A stretch of 42,927 nucleotides of DNA, from NCBI GenBank assembly GCA_019459525.1, contig JAIBEY010000057.1, positions 1 to 42,927 of the forward strand. The letters run 5' to 3'. The DNA comes from Prolixibacteraceae bacterium. GTDB lineage: Bacteria > Bacteroidota > Bacteroidia > Bacteroidales > Prolixibacteraceae. The translations under genes and the position numbers were made by a program. Positions 26,867 to 35,845 of the stretch are shown here, one piece after another (position 1 is the first letter of the stretch; every line of letters begins with the position of its first letter). A model generated the notes under the pieces. That model saw only the letters and a list, made by a program, of their open reading frames with translations, searched no databases and was not told where the DNA came from.

Positions 26867-26934
26867 ATTTTTATTTTATTCCTGATGGTAAAAAATAAAA
26901 TTATTAGCATATTTGCATAATATTCTGCATCCAT

Positions 26935-27957
26935 ATGAACAAGAATTCCGAACCTACCATTCATGATATTGCCAGGGAGCTCAAAATTTCGGCGTCAACA
27001 GTATCGAGGGCGTTAAACGATAATCCGAGAATTAGCCTCAAAACCAAAGAAAAAATTAAAGCAGTTGCCGATTCGTTAGGTTACCGGCCAAACACCCTTG
27101 CATCTAACCTGCGCAATAAAAAATCGAACACGATCGGGATTGTTGTTCCGCTCATTAACCGTCACTTCTTTTCGTCGGTTATTAGTGGCGCCGAAGATGT
27201 GGCTTATAAGGCCGGATACACGGTGGTTATTTCGCAATCGAACGACCTTGCAGCTAAAGAAATAAACATTGTGCAATCGATGTTTTCGAACCGCGTTGAC
27301 GGGCTGATTATTTCGATTGCCATGCAAACAGATACTTTCGAACACTTAAAATTGTTCCGGAAAAAGCATATTCCGCTGGTATTTTTCGACCGGGCTGTGC
27401 CTGAAATTGAAACCGACAAAATTGTAGTCGATGATTTTGCCGGAGGCTACCGGGTTACCCAGCATTTAATTGATCAGGGGTACAAAAGAATCGGGCATTT
27501 AGCCGGGCCTCAGAACCTGATGACCTACTACGATCGGAAAAACGGATATATGGAAGCCCTTAGGAAAAATAGCATTCCGTATGATGAATCCTTGGTTATT
27601 ATCAATACCCTGACCAGCGACGAGGGAGTCACGGCCATTCAGCAACTGATGGATTTGCCTCATCCTCCTGATGCTGTTTTTTGCGGCAACGATACCACAG
27701 CCCTCAGCGTGATGATTTACCTGCGCGATAAAGGTATCCGGATTCCCGAAGATATTGGAATTGTAGGGTTTAGTAACGAACCTTTCTCTAAAGTCGTTTC
27801 CCCATCTATTTCAACCATTGCACAACCCGGATTTATCATGGGGCAAAAAGCGGCCGAACTGATCATCAGGAAAATAGAAAATAAAGAAAGGACTTATCAA
27901 ACCATTACATTACCTACCGAACTGATAATCAGGGAATCTTCAAACAGAATAAACTAA
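26935..27957 (+). CDS. LacI-family transcriptional regulator of the uronate locus
   Basis: A 340-residue LacI/GalR-type repressor. The DNA-binding domain is at residues 7-60: TIHDIARELKISASTVSRALND followed by the hinge region YRPNTLASNLRNKKSNTIGIVVP. The periplasmic-binding-protein-like effector domain follows (about 65-335), with VDGLIIS, DAVFCGNDTTAL and IGIVGFSNEP as typical landmarks. It is divergent from the uronate operon, with a palindrome between them. Likely effector is KDG or a related uronate product, by analogy with LacI-type regulators of uronate loci; this is inference. A strong hairpin terminates it. Confidence 0.94.
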   Translation: MNKNSEPTIHDIARELKISASTVSRALNDNPRISLKTKEKIKAVADSLGYRPNTLASNLRNKKSNTIGIVVPLINRHFFSSVISGAEDVAYKAGYTVVISQSNDLAAKEINIVQSMFSNRVDGLIISIAMQTDTFEHLKLFRKKHIPLVFFDRAVPEIETDKIVVDDFAGGYRVTQHLIDQGYKRIGHLAGPQNLMTYYDRKNGYMEALRKNSIPYDESLVIINTLTSDEGVTAIQQLMDLPHPPDAVFCGNDTTALSVMIYLRDKGIRIPEDIGIVGFSNEPFSKVVSPSISTIAQPGFIMGQKAAELIIRKIENKERTYQTITLPTELIIRESSNRIN

Positions 27958-27974
27958 TTCAATATTATACTTAA

Positions 27975-28019
27975 AAAAAACAGAAAAGCCACTCCCAAAG
28001 AATGGCTTTCCTGTTTTTT
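27975..28019. terminator. Bidirectional terminator
   Basis: Stem of AAAAAACAG/CTGTTTTTT and AAAGCCA/TGGCTTT with one mismatch between (arms 27975-27991 and 28003-28019) and A/T runs on both flanks. It can end both the LacI-family gene (+) and the convergent DUF4293 gene (-). Confidence 0.88.
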
Positions 28020-28044
28020 TACAATTTGTGCGGGTAACCTGATT

Positions 28045-28488
28045 CTACCTGATTCGGTCAATCGACCGGATCAATGCCTCATCCTTACCAATCGACCGGA
28101 TAGCCAGGTAATCGAGAATGATAGAAACCAGAGGGAAAACCATGCTGATTTTAAAGCTGATTTGAGCGCCACTGAATGTATAATACGTAAAAAAGAAAAA
28201 CATTCCAAACAGCCCCAGCATAATCAGAATAGAAAAAACAATTACCCTTATCTGTCTGATCCGGTTCTTGTAACTCAGAATGGCAAAACCATGCAAGGCC
28301 AGGATAATGCCAATCAGCACAGAGATTGCCATACCATTTTCCTTCAACGTACCATCCAATAAAATACCTTTAAAATTGAACAGGTAGATGGAGCCATCTT
28401 TCACGATTTCAGCAAAAGGCAATGCGAATAAAAAAGCTACCACAATAGCCGAAATAAGTAAATATAAAGTTTGAATACGCTGTATCAT
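28045..28488 (-). CDS. DUF4293 small membrane protein
   Basis: A 147-residue protein starting MIQRIQTLYLLISAIVVAFLF, the characteristic opening of DUF4293, a family restricted largely to Bacteroidetes. Four hydrophobic segments (about residues 8-27, 52-70, 83-103, 110-130) are followed by a short basic/charged tail ending SIDRIR. Alone on the minus strand, ending at a shared bidirectional terminator. Function unknown. Confidence 0.88.
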   Translation of the reverse strand: MIQRIQTLYLLISAIVVAFLFALPFAEIVKDGSIYLFNFKGILLDGTLKENGMAISVLIGIILALHGFAILSYKNRIRQIRVIVFSILIMLGLFGMFFFFTYYTFSGAQISFKISMVFPLVSIILDYLAIRSIGKDEALIRSIDRIR

Positions 28489-28624
28489 AGTCTGAATTTT
28501 TGCACAAAAATAAACTTTTTTCGAGGGTTTGACGGGTTGCCACCAGTTTTTTTAAGTTCTCTTTCCGGCGCCAAAATTAACTTTAAATAACGCATTCATG
28601 CTTAAGTTCATCTATTAAATTTTA

Positions 28625-28632
28625 TACATTTG
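28625..28632 (+). promoter_or_regulatory. Predicted -7 box of the PorP/SprF gene
   Basis: TACATTTG matches TAnnTTTG exactly, 29 bp before the ATG at 28661. No clear -33 TTG at the expected distance. Confidence 0.5.
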
Positions 28633-28660
28633 GCTAATCAACTTCACCGCGACTTCCTGA

Positions 28661-29671
28661 ATGACGAGATCTATCTGCGCTACTACCAAAACCATCCTGA
28701 TTATCAGTTTCATTCTGGGATGGAGCAGTATCTTGCCAGCACAGGATGTTTATTTCTCTCAATTTTTCCTGAATCCGGTTTATTTGAACCCTGCCTATGC
28801 AGGGACCATGAAAGTTCCGCGTGCTGGTGTTCAGTATCGCAATCAGTGGCCCGGAATGAACAAGGCGTACACCACCTATTTTGCCTCCTTCGATACCTAC
28901 CTCCCCAAAATAACCAGTGGAATAGGAATTTTGCTGTTTAACGACGTGCAGGGTGACGGGATTTATACTGAAACCAGCTTTAAGGTTGCCTACTCCAAAG
29001 AGATACGGATAAACAGAACCTGGACCATGTACGGAAGTATTACTGCCGGGGCACAACTCAATTCGCTCAATTTTAACCAACTCCTGTTTGCAGATGGGTT
29101 GGATCCTATATTTGGCCAACACCAACCCACGGCAGAAACGGTACCCGATAACAACAATCGCCTGTTCCCCGACTTTGGAGCCGGAATCCTGATTTTCAAT
29201 GACAAGTATTTTTTCGGAATTGCAGGTGATCATCTGCACGAACCCGACCAATCCATTTATTCGGATTATTCGCAGATACTCCCGCGCAAATACACCTTGC
29301 ACTTTGAAGTGAACATGCCCTGGTACAGGCCGGGGCACCGCCGGAAATTCTGCACGCTCAACCCCAACTTCATCGCTCAGGCACAAGGCGATGAGCAAAA
29401 TATAACTTACGGATTATATGCCAATCGCAAAGGTATTTCGCTTGGAATCTGGAACCGGCTGACCACCACAAATAGTTCTGATGTCATTCTGATGGCTGGC
29501 TTTATCAGGAAGCAACTTAAAACGGCAATCACCTACGATGTTAACGTAAAAGGCATTGGCCTACGCTCTCACGGTTCGGTTGAAATTTCGATTTCTTATC
29601 TGCTGAAAGATCCGGGCAAAAAGAGCATTTTCCCGTTTTACGAAATCCCGGGAGAATGGGATATCCGATAG
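28661..29671 (+). CDS. PorP/SprF-family outer-membrane protein (type IX secretion associated)
   Basis: A 336-residue outer-membrane barrel of the PorP/SprF family. After a signal peptide (ILIISFILGWSSILPAQ) comes the family start DVYFSQFFLNPVYLNPAYAGT, then repeated beta-strands (GVQYRNQWPGM, GSITAGAQLNSLNFNQLLFADG). Family members bind and retain cargo with type B C-terminal domains at the cell surface after T9SS export, as SprF does for SprB. The neighbour in convergent orientation, 46 bp away, encodes exactly such a type B CTD protein, so the two are likely partners although not co-transcribed. The ATG at 28661 follows a consensus -7 box. Confidence 0.92.
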   Translation: MTRSICATTKTILIISFILGWSSILPAQDVYFSQFFLNPVYLNPAYAGTMKVPRAGVQYRNQWPGMNKAYTTYFASFDTYLPKITSGIGILLFNDVQGDGIYTETSFKVAYSKEIRINRTWTMYGSITAGAQLNSLNFNQLLFADGLDPIFGQHQPTAETVPDNNNRLFPDFGAGILIFNDKYFFGIAGDHLHEPDQSIYSDYSQILPRKYTLHFEVNMPWYRPGHRRKFCTLNPNFIAQAQGDEQNITYGLYANRKGISLGIWNRLTTTNSSDVILMAGFIRKQLKTAITYDVNVKGIGLRSHGSVEISISYLLKDPGKKSIFPFYEIPGEWDIR

Positions 29672-29716
29672 ACCATGAAAAGCACGGCCTCCATCTACTT
29701 CTGCAACATCCAGGTA

Positions 29717-32038
29717 TTACCTCACGAGCATAACTGTTCCTTTTTGCAAATGATCAATACCTTGAACATCTTTATACTTGACAATCCAGACATAAACTCC
29801 GGGTTCGGCTTTTCTTCCGCCAGATAAATTACCGTCCCAACCGGTGGCAATATCTCCGGATTCAAAAAGTGCAGAGCCAACCCGGTTGTATATGGTTAAC
29901 TTGTAATTTTCCTTATCAAGGCTGACAATGTAGGGCAAAAATGTACGGTTTTCAGAAATCTCACTGTCTGGACGAAATGCATTCGGGATGAAAAAAGTTG
30001 ACGGGACTATTTTCACATCCATCCCCAGAGTATCGGTACACCCAAATTCGTTGGACGCTGTCAGCACAACATGGTATATACCCAAATCGGTATAATGATG
30101 TTTGGGAGACACTTCGGCACTTTCCGGTGAATTATCGCCAAAATCCCAGGAAAAGTCAACAGCACCTGCTGTATGATTCGTAAAAGTTATATCCGGATGG
30201 TCAATAGTAGCTACAAGATAATCAGGCGTAAAACTAAGCATTGGCATCCGCACTTCAACATACGCCGTATCCGTTACCTGGCAACCATTTTTATTGGTTA
30301 CAGTCACCCAATAGTTACCGGTTGTTTCAACCCTGAATGTTTTTCCGGTAGAGCCATCCTGCCACAAATAATTCACAAAACCATCTTCGGCTACAATCGT
30401 GTACTCGCCAGACAAACAAACCGTTGTATCTTTCCCCAAACTGGTTTCAGTACGGTCAACAGCAACATAAACACTATCGGTGAGGCTACAACCTACAGTT
30501 GTCTTTCCGGTTACTTTATACCAACCCTCTTCCGAAACAGTAATGCCTGACGTTGTATCTTTAGTACTCCACAAATACCTGTCGAAATAAGAACCCGCAT
30601 CCAGTTCCGCTTCGTCGCCATGACAAATCAGGACTGTATCCGATAAATCTTCGCTTCTAAGGTCGAGCTGAATATCGAGGTTAAAACCTACTCCGTAACC
30701 GTAAGATTCGGTGTTTCCGCTGCTTCCGAAACCATAAATAAAAGCCAGAAACCCGCTATGTATATCGGTATTCCAAAGCCTGTGGGTCCCTTTTGTTGTT
30801 GGAACCTGCGCATAAGAATATTCGGTATTGGGAAAACGTGCAAAACGGGAACTGATGTTTACCCCATCCAGCATCATATTGGGCACTTCGGCTGTCTGGG
30901 TAATGATATTTACAAAAAATATACTGTTGATTTTGCCCGACTCGTAAGCTTCAAACGTTACGTCGTTTATTTTCTGCGATATGGGACTCAGGATGGTCAT
31001 AAACGGGTCGCCAACGCCCGAATTACCATCGGCCCTTTGCGACCGGCAATACTGAGCCAGCAACACTTTTTTAGAAGACATGATCCGGCTGGCCTGACTG
31101 CTTGAAAGTTCAAACTCGTGAAACTGACCACGTTTAAGCGTAACAGTTACATTATTCGCTTCAATCCTGACAACCGTACCATCTTCGGCAGCCAAAACGC
31201 GATACGTATCTTTTATTCTTGATTGCAGCGGGACTACATAAAATTCCTTTCCCCAGGTGCTGGTTGGAGGAATCTGCTCATAAATATGATCGTAAGAGGC
31301 ACTTACAAAACCAGAAACAGGTATGGTTACCGCTTTTGCGCCTGAAAAAAAGGCAATCGGTTTATTGGCAGTTACAAAACTTCCGGTAAGATCTTCTTTG
31401 CCCGAAGTATCGGTATTTCCGGCCTGAACCTGGTAAGACTGCCCTTTATTTAAGGTGACAGTAAAAGGTACATTCGCCGGTTTTCCCCGATCAGTATTCC
31501 GACTTGGAGTTATTTTTACCGTGGTATTATCTGCGCTGGCAACAACCAAAAATTCACTGTTCGACTCGTTACCGGTTGTATATCGAGGGGAATAGCACAT
31601 TGCAAAATATTCCTTACCCAACGATTCGGTTGGATAAATAACAGCAACGTCCGACGATTGTGTCCGGTAATTAAGGGCATAAACATTTACAGAATTGGTT
31701 GCTTTAAGGTGGATTCCTTTATTTTCAACACTTTCCGATCCGGTAGCCTCAACCAATTTATAGTCAATGGGGATGGGAATGGAGGAATTGGGACCAACAG
31801 TATAATTCCCTATCAACGTTTCGGTCGGGCCGTAGGTAACCGTAATCTGCGCCCCCAGCCTGGAGGTCACCGTAATTTCAAGATAATGCTCGGCCCCGCT
31901 ACTTCGGTTTTGCATCAGTCCCAGCCAAAAATCAGTTCCTTCTGTTGAATAGTGGCATGGATCCAAGATCTGACTTTCAGCCAAATAGGACATAAAAGAC
32001 AACAATAAAAATCCAATCGACACTATCCAATTTCGCAT
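29717..32038 (-). CDS. Secreted IgGFc-binding/PKD protein with type B T9SS sorting domain
   Basis: A 773-residue surface or secreted protein. Signal peptide (MRNWIVSIGFLLLSFMSYLAESQ), an IgGFc-binding-like N-terminal region (about 30-450: TDFWLGLMQN, VYALNYRTQSSDVAVIYP, YDHIYEQIPPTSTWGKEFYVVP), two short Ig-like segments with Cys (DTVLICHGDEAELDAG; DTTVCLSGEYTIVAEDG), a PKD domain (about 605-675: FSWDFGDNSPESAEVSPKHHY) and a C-terminal gliding-type/type B sorting domain (FIPNAFRPDSEISENRTFLP ... LTIYNRVGSALFESG ... GVYVWIVKYKD). Likely role is adhesion or a surface matrix. The ATG at 32038 is preferred to an in-frame TTG at 32047. Convergent with the PorP/SprF gene. Confidence 0.9.
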   Translation of the reverse strand: MRNWIVSIGFLLLSFMSYLAESQILDPCHYSTEGTDFWLGLMQNRSSGAEHYLEITVTSRLGAQITVTYGPTETLIGNYTVGPNSSIPIPIDYKLVEATGSESVENKGIHLKATNSVNVYALNYRTQSSDVAVIYPTESLGKEYFAMCYSPRYTTGNESNSEFLVVASADNTTVKITPSRNTDRGKPANVPFTVTLNKGQSYQVQAGNTDTSGKEDLTGSFVTANKPIAFFSGAKAVTIPVSGFVSASYDHIYEQIPPTSTWGKEFYVVPLQSRIKDTYRVLAAEDGTVVRIEANNVTVTLKRGQFHEFELSSSQASRIMSSKKVLLAQYCRSQRADGNSGVGDPFMTILSPISQKINDVTFEAYESGKINSIFFVNIITQTAEVPNMMLDGVNISSRFARFPNTEYSYAQVPTTKGTHRLWNTDIHSGFLAFIYGFGSSGNTESYGYGVGFNLDIQLDLRSEDLSDTVLICHGDEAELDAGSYFDRYLWSTKDTTSGITVSEEGWYKVTGKTTVGCSLTDSVYVAVDRTETSLGKDTTVCLSGEYTIVAEDGFVNYLWQDGSTGKTFRVETTGNYWVTVTNKNGCQVTDTAYVEVRMPMLSFTPDYLVATIDHPDITFTNHTAGAVDFSWDFGDNSPESAEVSPKHHYTDLGIYHVVLTASNEFGCTDTLGMDVKIVPSTFFIPNAFRPDSEISENRTFLPYIVSLDKENYKLTIYNRVGSALFESGDIATGWDGNLSGGRKAEPGVYVWIVKYKDVQGIDHLQKGTVMLVR

Positions 32039-32153
32039 AATTTTCAAAGCAATTCGTTTAAGAGAATGCCAGGCATTGGGGTTTCTTTATTTAAGGCGAA
32101 GCACTTGCAGTATCCGTTCTACGGTCTCCCCTACCATGCTCTCTGCCCATTCC

Positions 32154-35100
32154 CTACACTTTCACCCGCTTATTTGGCCTCGTGTACCAAATGTAACCGC
32201 TCACATTTTCGTAACCACAATTTTTCAGCTCACGAATATACGACCGCAATTGGTATTTATACTTATCCGACTCCACATCGCCTGATTTATAATCGACAAC
32301 CACTACCCCATTGGGTCCGATCATGATGCGGTCGGGTCGCTTAATTCCGTTTGATCCGGTCAGGATATTTCGTTCGTTCACTACCCTGTATGTTCCGTCG
32401 AACCACGATCTGACTTCCTCGTCCCTGAGTAATCCGCTCAGTTCAGGTAACATTTCAGCGGCTTCGTGCGCCCCGATTTTACCTTCGGTTACGATCCGTT
32501 TCACCGCTTTTTCTAAATCACGGGTGGTCTCTACCAGCGAAAGTATTTCGTGAATCAGCTTACCTTTATTAATTCCGCTTTGGCGCTTGTTCTCCCTGCT
32601 AAAAAAGTCTTCGCCACGCCTTTTTATCTTCAGGAATTTCCTGAAATCAGCAAATTCGAATTCCGAAAGGCGCACATCTTTCATCGCCGATCCTTCTTTT
32701 TTGCCCGACTCTGCTGAGATTATTAATTCGCCCCATTCGAGCAATAAGTTGTCAGGCTGGTAAACATCGGCAAACTGAACCGATTCGCCCGCTTTCAGGC
32801 CTACAGTACCCAAAAAAGTTTGCTTTTCAACGCTCTGTTTCAATAAATCGCCCACCGTTCTGAGCTTATCCGAAAACGATGCCCAAACCCACAAACCAGC
32901 TTTTGCACGGGTAAAAACTACGTACATCAGGTTCAGGTTATCAATGTATGTATTGAATTTCTCGGCAAAATATTCTCGGTAAAAAATGGAATTGGCCAGG
33001 TCGTTTTTGTACCGAACCGGCACCAGTTCCATTTCGCTAAACGGCGCCATATCGGGCACACACCAGAGTAATGGCGCGTATTCGGGCGAAGTTTGCGGCT
33101 GAACCGACCAATCGAAAAACGGCACAAAAACATGCGTAAATTCCAGTCCTTTCGACTTGTGAATGGTCAGCACATTGATGGCATCGATGCTGTCGGAAAT
33201 CGGGATCGTAAAGCGGTGCCCGTTTTCGTCCCACCAGTTCAGGAAGCTGGTGAGTTCCGAAGCATGGTTACGCTCGAACACCGAAATCTGATCGACAAAA
33301 GCCTGCAAATAAGCCAGTTCGTCGGACAGACTGAACAGATTAAATTTCTCGCAAATGCTGTAAATAATCTCCAAAATCGGTTTCCCTGAAATCAACTCCT
33401 GAAAATCTTTACTGCTGACAAACTGAATCAGCTCGTTTTCAGGATGATTCAGTTCCTCAAATTGGCCCTTATTTTCCGGTTCATAACTTGCTGTATTTTC
33501 TGCCGGTTCCGAAGCGCCAAAATCGATCGAAAACTGATCTGTACCCGTTTTTAAACTGGAACCTGGAACCTGGAACCTGGAACTTACCAGATTGGGAACT
33601 TTTGCCAACTCCCTCAGCCTCGGGTAAATCTTCCGGTAATACAGAAAATTCACTTCCGCTTTCACCACCTGATCATCCGGATTCAGGAAACCGGTGAGCA
33701 GCGAAATCAGGAAACCAATTACCTCTGAATTAGCAATGTATAGCGATTCGCCTGAAAGAATATCAAAATTATAATGACGGTTTTCGGGTAACGCTTTTTG
33801 TTCCAGAAACAGATCGGCAATTTGGCGGGCTTCCTTTTTCTCACGAACCAGAATCGCCATTTCAATCGCCTTAACTCCCTTATCCTGAAGCAATTTTATC
33901 GATTCAACCAACTCCGTCAGAACCGTTTCCTCGTTGGCAATTTTATTGTCTTTTTTATCTTCCAGAAACCGGACACGAACATAGCCCAAATCAGCCACTT
34001 TGGTATTCGAAATCTCCTGAACGCTGTCGGCATACACTTCCGGAATGGTAATATCTATCGGGTTCTCCGTAATTCCGGCATCCACCAACTCGGCTTCAAT
34101 GCTCTGCTGCAAGATTTCAGGAGCCAGCCGGAACAGCGTATTGTTGAACCGGATGACTTTGCCGTGACTGCGCCAATTGCTGTTCAGCACTTCATCCTGA
34201 AGGCCAAAAGCCGGGAAACTTTCGCCCAGCTTGCCAGCCAGCAAACGCCAGTCGCCACTGCGCCACCGGTAAATGGCCTGTTTCACATCGCCCACCACCA
34301 TCGCCAGGTTATCTTCAGAAAGCGAGTTACCGATCAAAGGCTTAAAATTATTCCACTGAATGCCCGAAGTGTCCTGAAATTCGTCGATCATAAAATGCGA
34401 ATACACCGAACCTGTTTTTTCATACACAAAAGGAGTTTCAGAATCGGCAATCACATTTTTGAGCAAATGCCCCGAATCGGAAATCAGCACCAGGCCCTTT
34501 TCGCGGCAAAGTTCTTTAACTGCCTTGCGCAAATCGACCAGAATACCCAAAGTATATAACTGATTGACAATTAATTTGGCGGTAATGTAATTGCGCGACT
34601 GGCTTTCGACCAGCCGTACCGCTTCCTGCATTTTGGGCATCAGCTTACTTTCGGCCACTCCGGTGAGCAGCGATTTTTGCGGTTCTTTAACGGAAGCCGT
34701 CACCCAGGCCGACAGTTCGGTGGTCGATTTTATAGTCGTTACATTCAATACGAATTTCAGGTCTTTCATCTTCTGAAAACCTCCCGCCGGACCGCTTCCC
34801 TTCGATTTAAAATCGTCAGCCGAAAGGTTTTCCATCGCCAAAATGTTCAGACCCTCCTGCCCCAGCGATTTCAATTTATTTTCGTATTGTGCTATTATTT
34901 TGCTGAGATTCGAGCGGTATTCGCGCAAAAAAGTACGGTTATTCAGTTTTTCGTACAGGCTTTCGTTCAGCGACTTAAAGGTTTCGTTATAAATTTCGCT
35001 GCCCAGCCGGATGATGTCTTTTTTCAGGTTCCAGCCTTTGCCGTCGCGCATTTTGTCGGATGCAAACGCGTCGAGCCATTCCAACAGCTTCGGGTCATCT

Positions 35101-35549
35101 TCAACCGACTGAATCAAACGATCGGCGGCCTCTTCCAAAATACTTTTTTCGTCGAGCTCCACGTTGTAGGCCGCGTTGATGCCCAGTTCGCGGTTGAAAG
35201 CCTTGATGACACGCTGGAAAAAACTGTCGATGGTGCTGATGGAAAAGCGCGAATAATCGTGCAAAATGCGTTTCAACACCAGTTGCGCCTGCCGTTCCAC
35301 CATCGTGGGCTGCCAGTTGAGTTCGCGGGTAAGCACTTCCATATATACCGAATGCTGACCTTTGGCCAGGTGGTACAACTCGCCAATGATGCGCGATTTC
35401 ATTTCGGCGGTGGCCTTGTTGGTGAACGTTACCGCCAGGATACGCCGGTAGTTCGACTCGTTGGTCAGCGCCAGTTTCATGTATTCGATGGCCAGCCGGA
35501 AGGTTTTCCCGGAGCCAGCCGAAGCTTTATATACTTTGAGTTGCGACAT
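32154..35549 (-). CDS. AddA/RecB-like UvrD-family helicase with C-terminal PD-(D/E)XK nuclease
   Basis: A 1131-residue helicase-nuclease for double-strand break processing. Helicase motifs in order: Walker A KASAGSGKT (about 6-14), LAVTFTNKATAEMKSRI (Ia), MIDEFQDTS (II), VVGDVKQAIYRWRSGD (III), NVLTIHKSKGLEF (V) and YVVFTRAKAGL (VI). The RecB-type nuclease is at the C-terminus (PDRIMIGPNGVVVVDYKSGD ... YQLRSYIREL). Start at 35549 (MSQLKVYKASAGSGKT) fits; 35567 adds six residues. The partner AddB is not adjacent, unusual for AddAB operons. A variable linker near the middle of the protein contains four copies of a 7-bp tandem repeat. Confidence 0.93.
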   Translation of the reverse strand: MSQLKVYKASAGSGKTFRLAIEYMKLALTNESNYRRILAVTFTNKATAEMKSRIIGELYHLAKGQHSVYMEVLTRELNWQPTMVERQAQLVLKRILHDYSRFSISTIDSFFQRVIKAFNRELGINAAYNVELDEKSILEEAADRLIQSVEDDPKLLEWLDAFASDKMRDGKGWNLKKDIIRLGSEIYNETFKSLNESLYEKLNNRTFLREYRSNLSKIIAQYENKLKSLGQEGLNILAMENLSADDFKSKGSGPAGGFQKMKDLKFVLNVTTIKSTTELSAWVTASVKEPQKSLLTGVAESKLMPKMQEAVRLVESQSRNYITAKLIVNQLYTLGILVDLRKAVKELCREKGLVLISDSGHLLKNVIADSETPFVYEKTGSVYSHFMIDEFQDTSGIQWNNFKPLIGNSLSEDNLAMVVGDVKQAIYRWRSGDWRLLAGKLGESFPAFGLQDEVLNSNWRSHGKVIRFNNTLFRLAPEILQQSIEAELVDAGITENPIDITIPEVYADSVQEISNTKVADLGYVRVRFLEDKKDNKIANEETVLTELVESIKLLQDKGVKAIEMAILVREKKEARQIADLFLEQKALPENRHYNFDILSGESLYIANSEVIGFLISLLTGFLNPDDQVVKAEVNFLYYRKIYPRLRELAKVPNLVSSRFQVPGSSLKTGTDQFSIDFGASEPAENTASYEPENKGQFEELNHPENELIQFVSSKDFQELISGKPILEIIYSICEKFNLFSLSDELAYLQAFVDQISVFERNHASELTSFLNWWDENGHRFTIPISDSIDAINVLTIHKSKGLEFTHVFVPFFDWSVQPQTSPEYAPLLWCVPDMAPFSEMELVPVRYKNDLANSIFYREYFAEKFNTYIDNLNLMYVVFTRAKAGLWVWASFSDKLRTVGDLLKQSVEKQTFLGTVGLKAGESVQFADVYQPDNLLLEWGELIISAESGKKEGSAMKDVRLSEFEFADFRKFLKIKRRGEDFFSRENKRQSGINKGKLIHEILSLVETTRDLEKAVKRIVTEGKIGAHEAAEMLPELSGLLRDEEVRSWFDGTYRVVNERNILTGSNGIKRPDRIMIGPNGVVVVDYKSGDVESDKYKYQLRSYIRELKNCGYENVSGYIWYTRPNKRVKV
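33556..33583. repeat. Heptanucleotide tandem repeat inside the AddA-like gene
   Basis: Four perfect copies of CTGGAAC (28 bp). A unit of 7 is not a multiple of 3, so gain or loss of one copy shifts the helicase-nuclease reading frame. It encodes part of a poorly conserved Ser/Gly/Pro-rich linker. Confidence 0.9.
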
Positions 35550-35562
35550 AGAATGCGAATTT

Positions 35563-35591
35563 ACCACAGATTACACAGAGAAACACAGATT
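35563..35591. repeat. Copy of a dispersed CACAGATT repeat
   Basis: ACCACAGATTACACAGAG... ending CACAGATT, just upstream of the AddA-like start. It closely resembles the left arm of the inverted repeat at 42828-42857, so both are copies of one dispersed family. Confidence 0.75.
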
Positions 35592-35845
35592 AAACCCCAA
35601 TTTGTCTTTTCCTTCGCGCCTTTGTGTCTTTGTATTTTAACAATTGTGCCTTTAGAATTTAAAAACTAAAAGTAAGCATATCTCCGATAGGCAAGCACGA
35701 TTGGCTTTGGATATTTAACAACTTGTTGAAAAGTATTGAGAAAGAATGGGTTTTGTGGTGGTGAACATATAGGAAAAAGGTTGTAGATTTATCAAGAGAA
35801 TAAACGGAAGTCCTTACTAACTAATTATAATTTAAAACTTACAAA
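35592..35845. other. Spacer before the AT-rich accessory gene
   Basis: About 250 bp between the divergent AddA-like gene and the gene at 35846. It begins with degenerate repeat-like sequence (TCTTTTCCTTCGCGCCTTTGTGTCTTTG). A weak TAGATTTA box at 35784-35791 is the only promoter-like sequence for the downstream gene. Confidence 0.4.

Noticed and set aside
28634-29398. 254-codon minus-strand frame opposite the PorP/SprF gene
   Set aside because: Shadow frame; the plus strand encodes a signal peptide and clear family motifs, the minus product has none.
33798-35669. Long open frames on the plus strand opposite the AddA-like gene
   Set aside because: They are shadows of the coding strand: all AddA motifs are read on the minus strand, and the opposite products show only Phe/Arg/Gln-rich non-protein-like composition.
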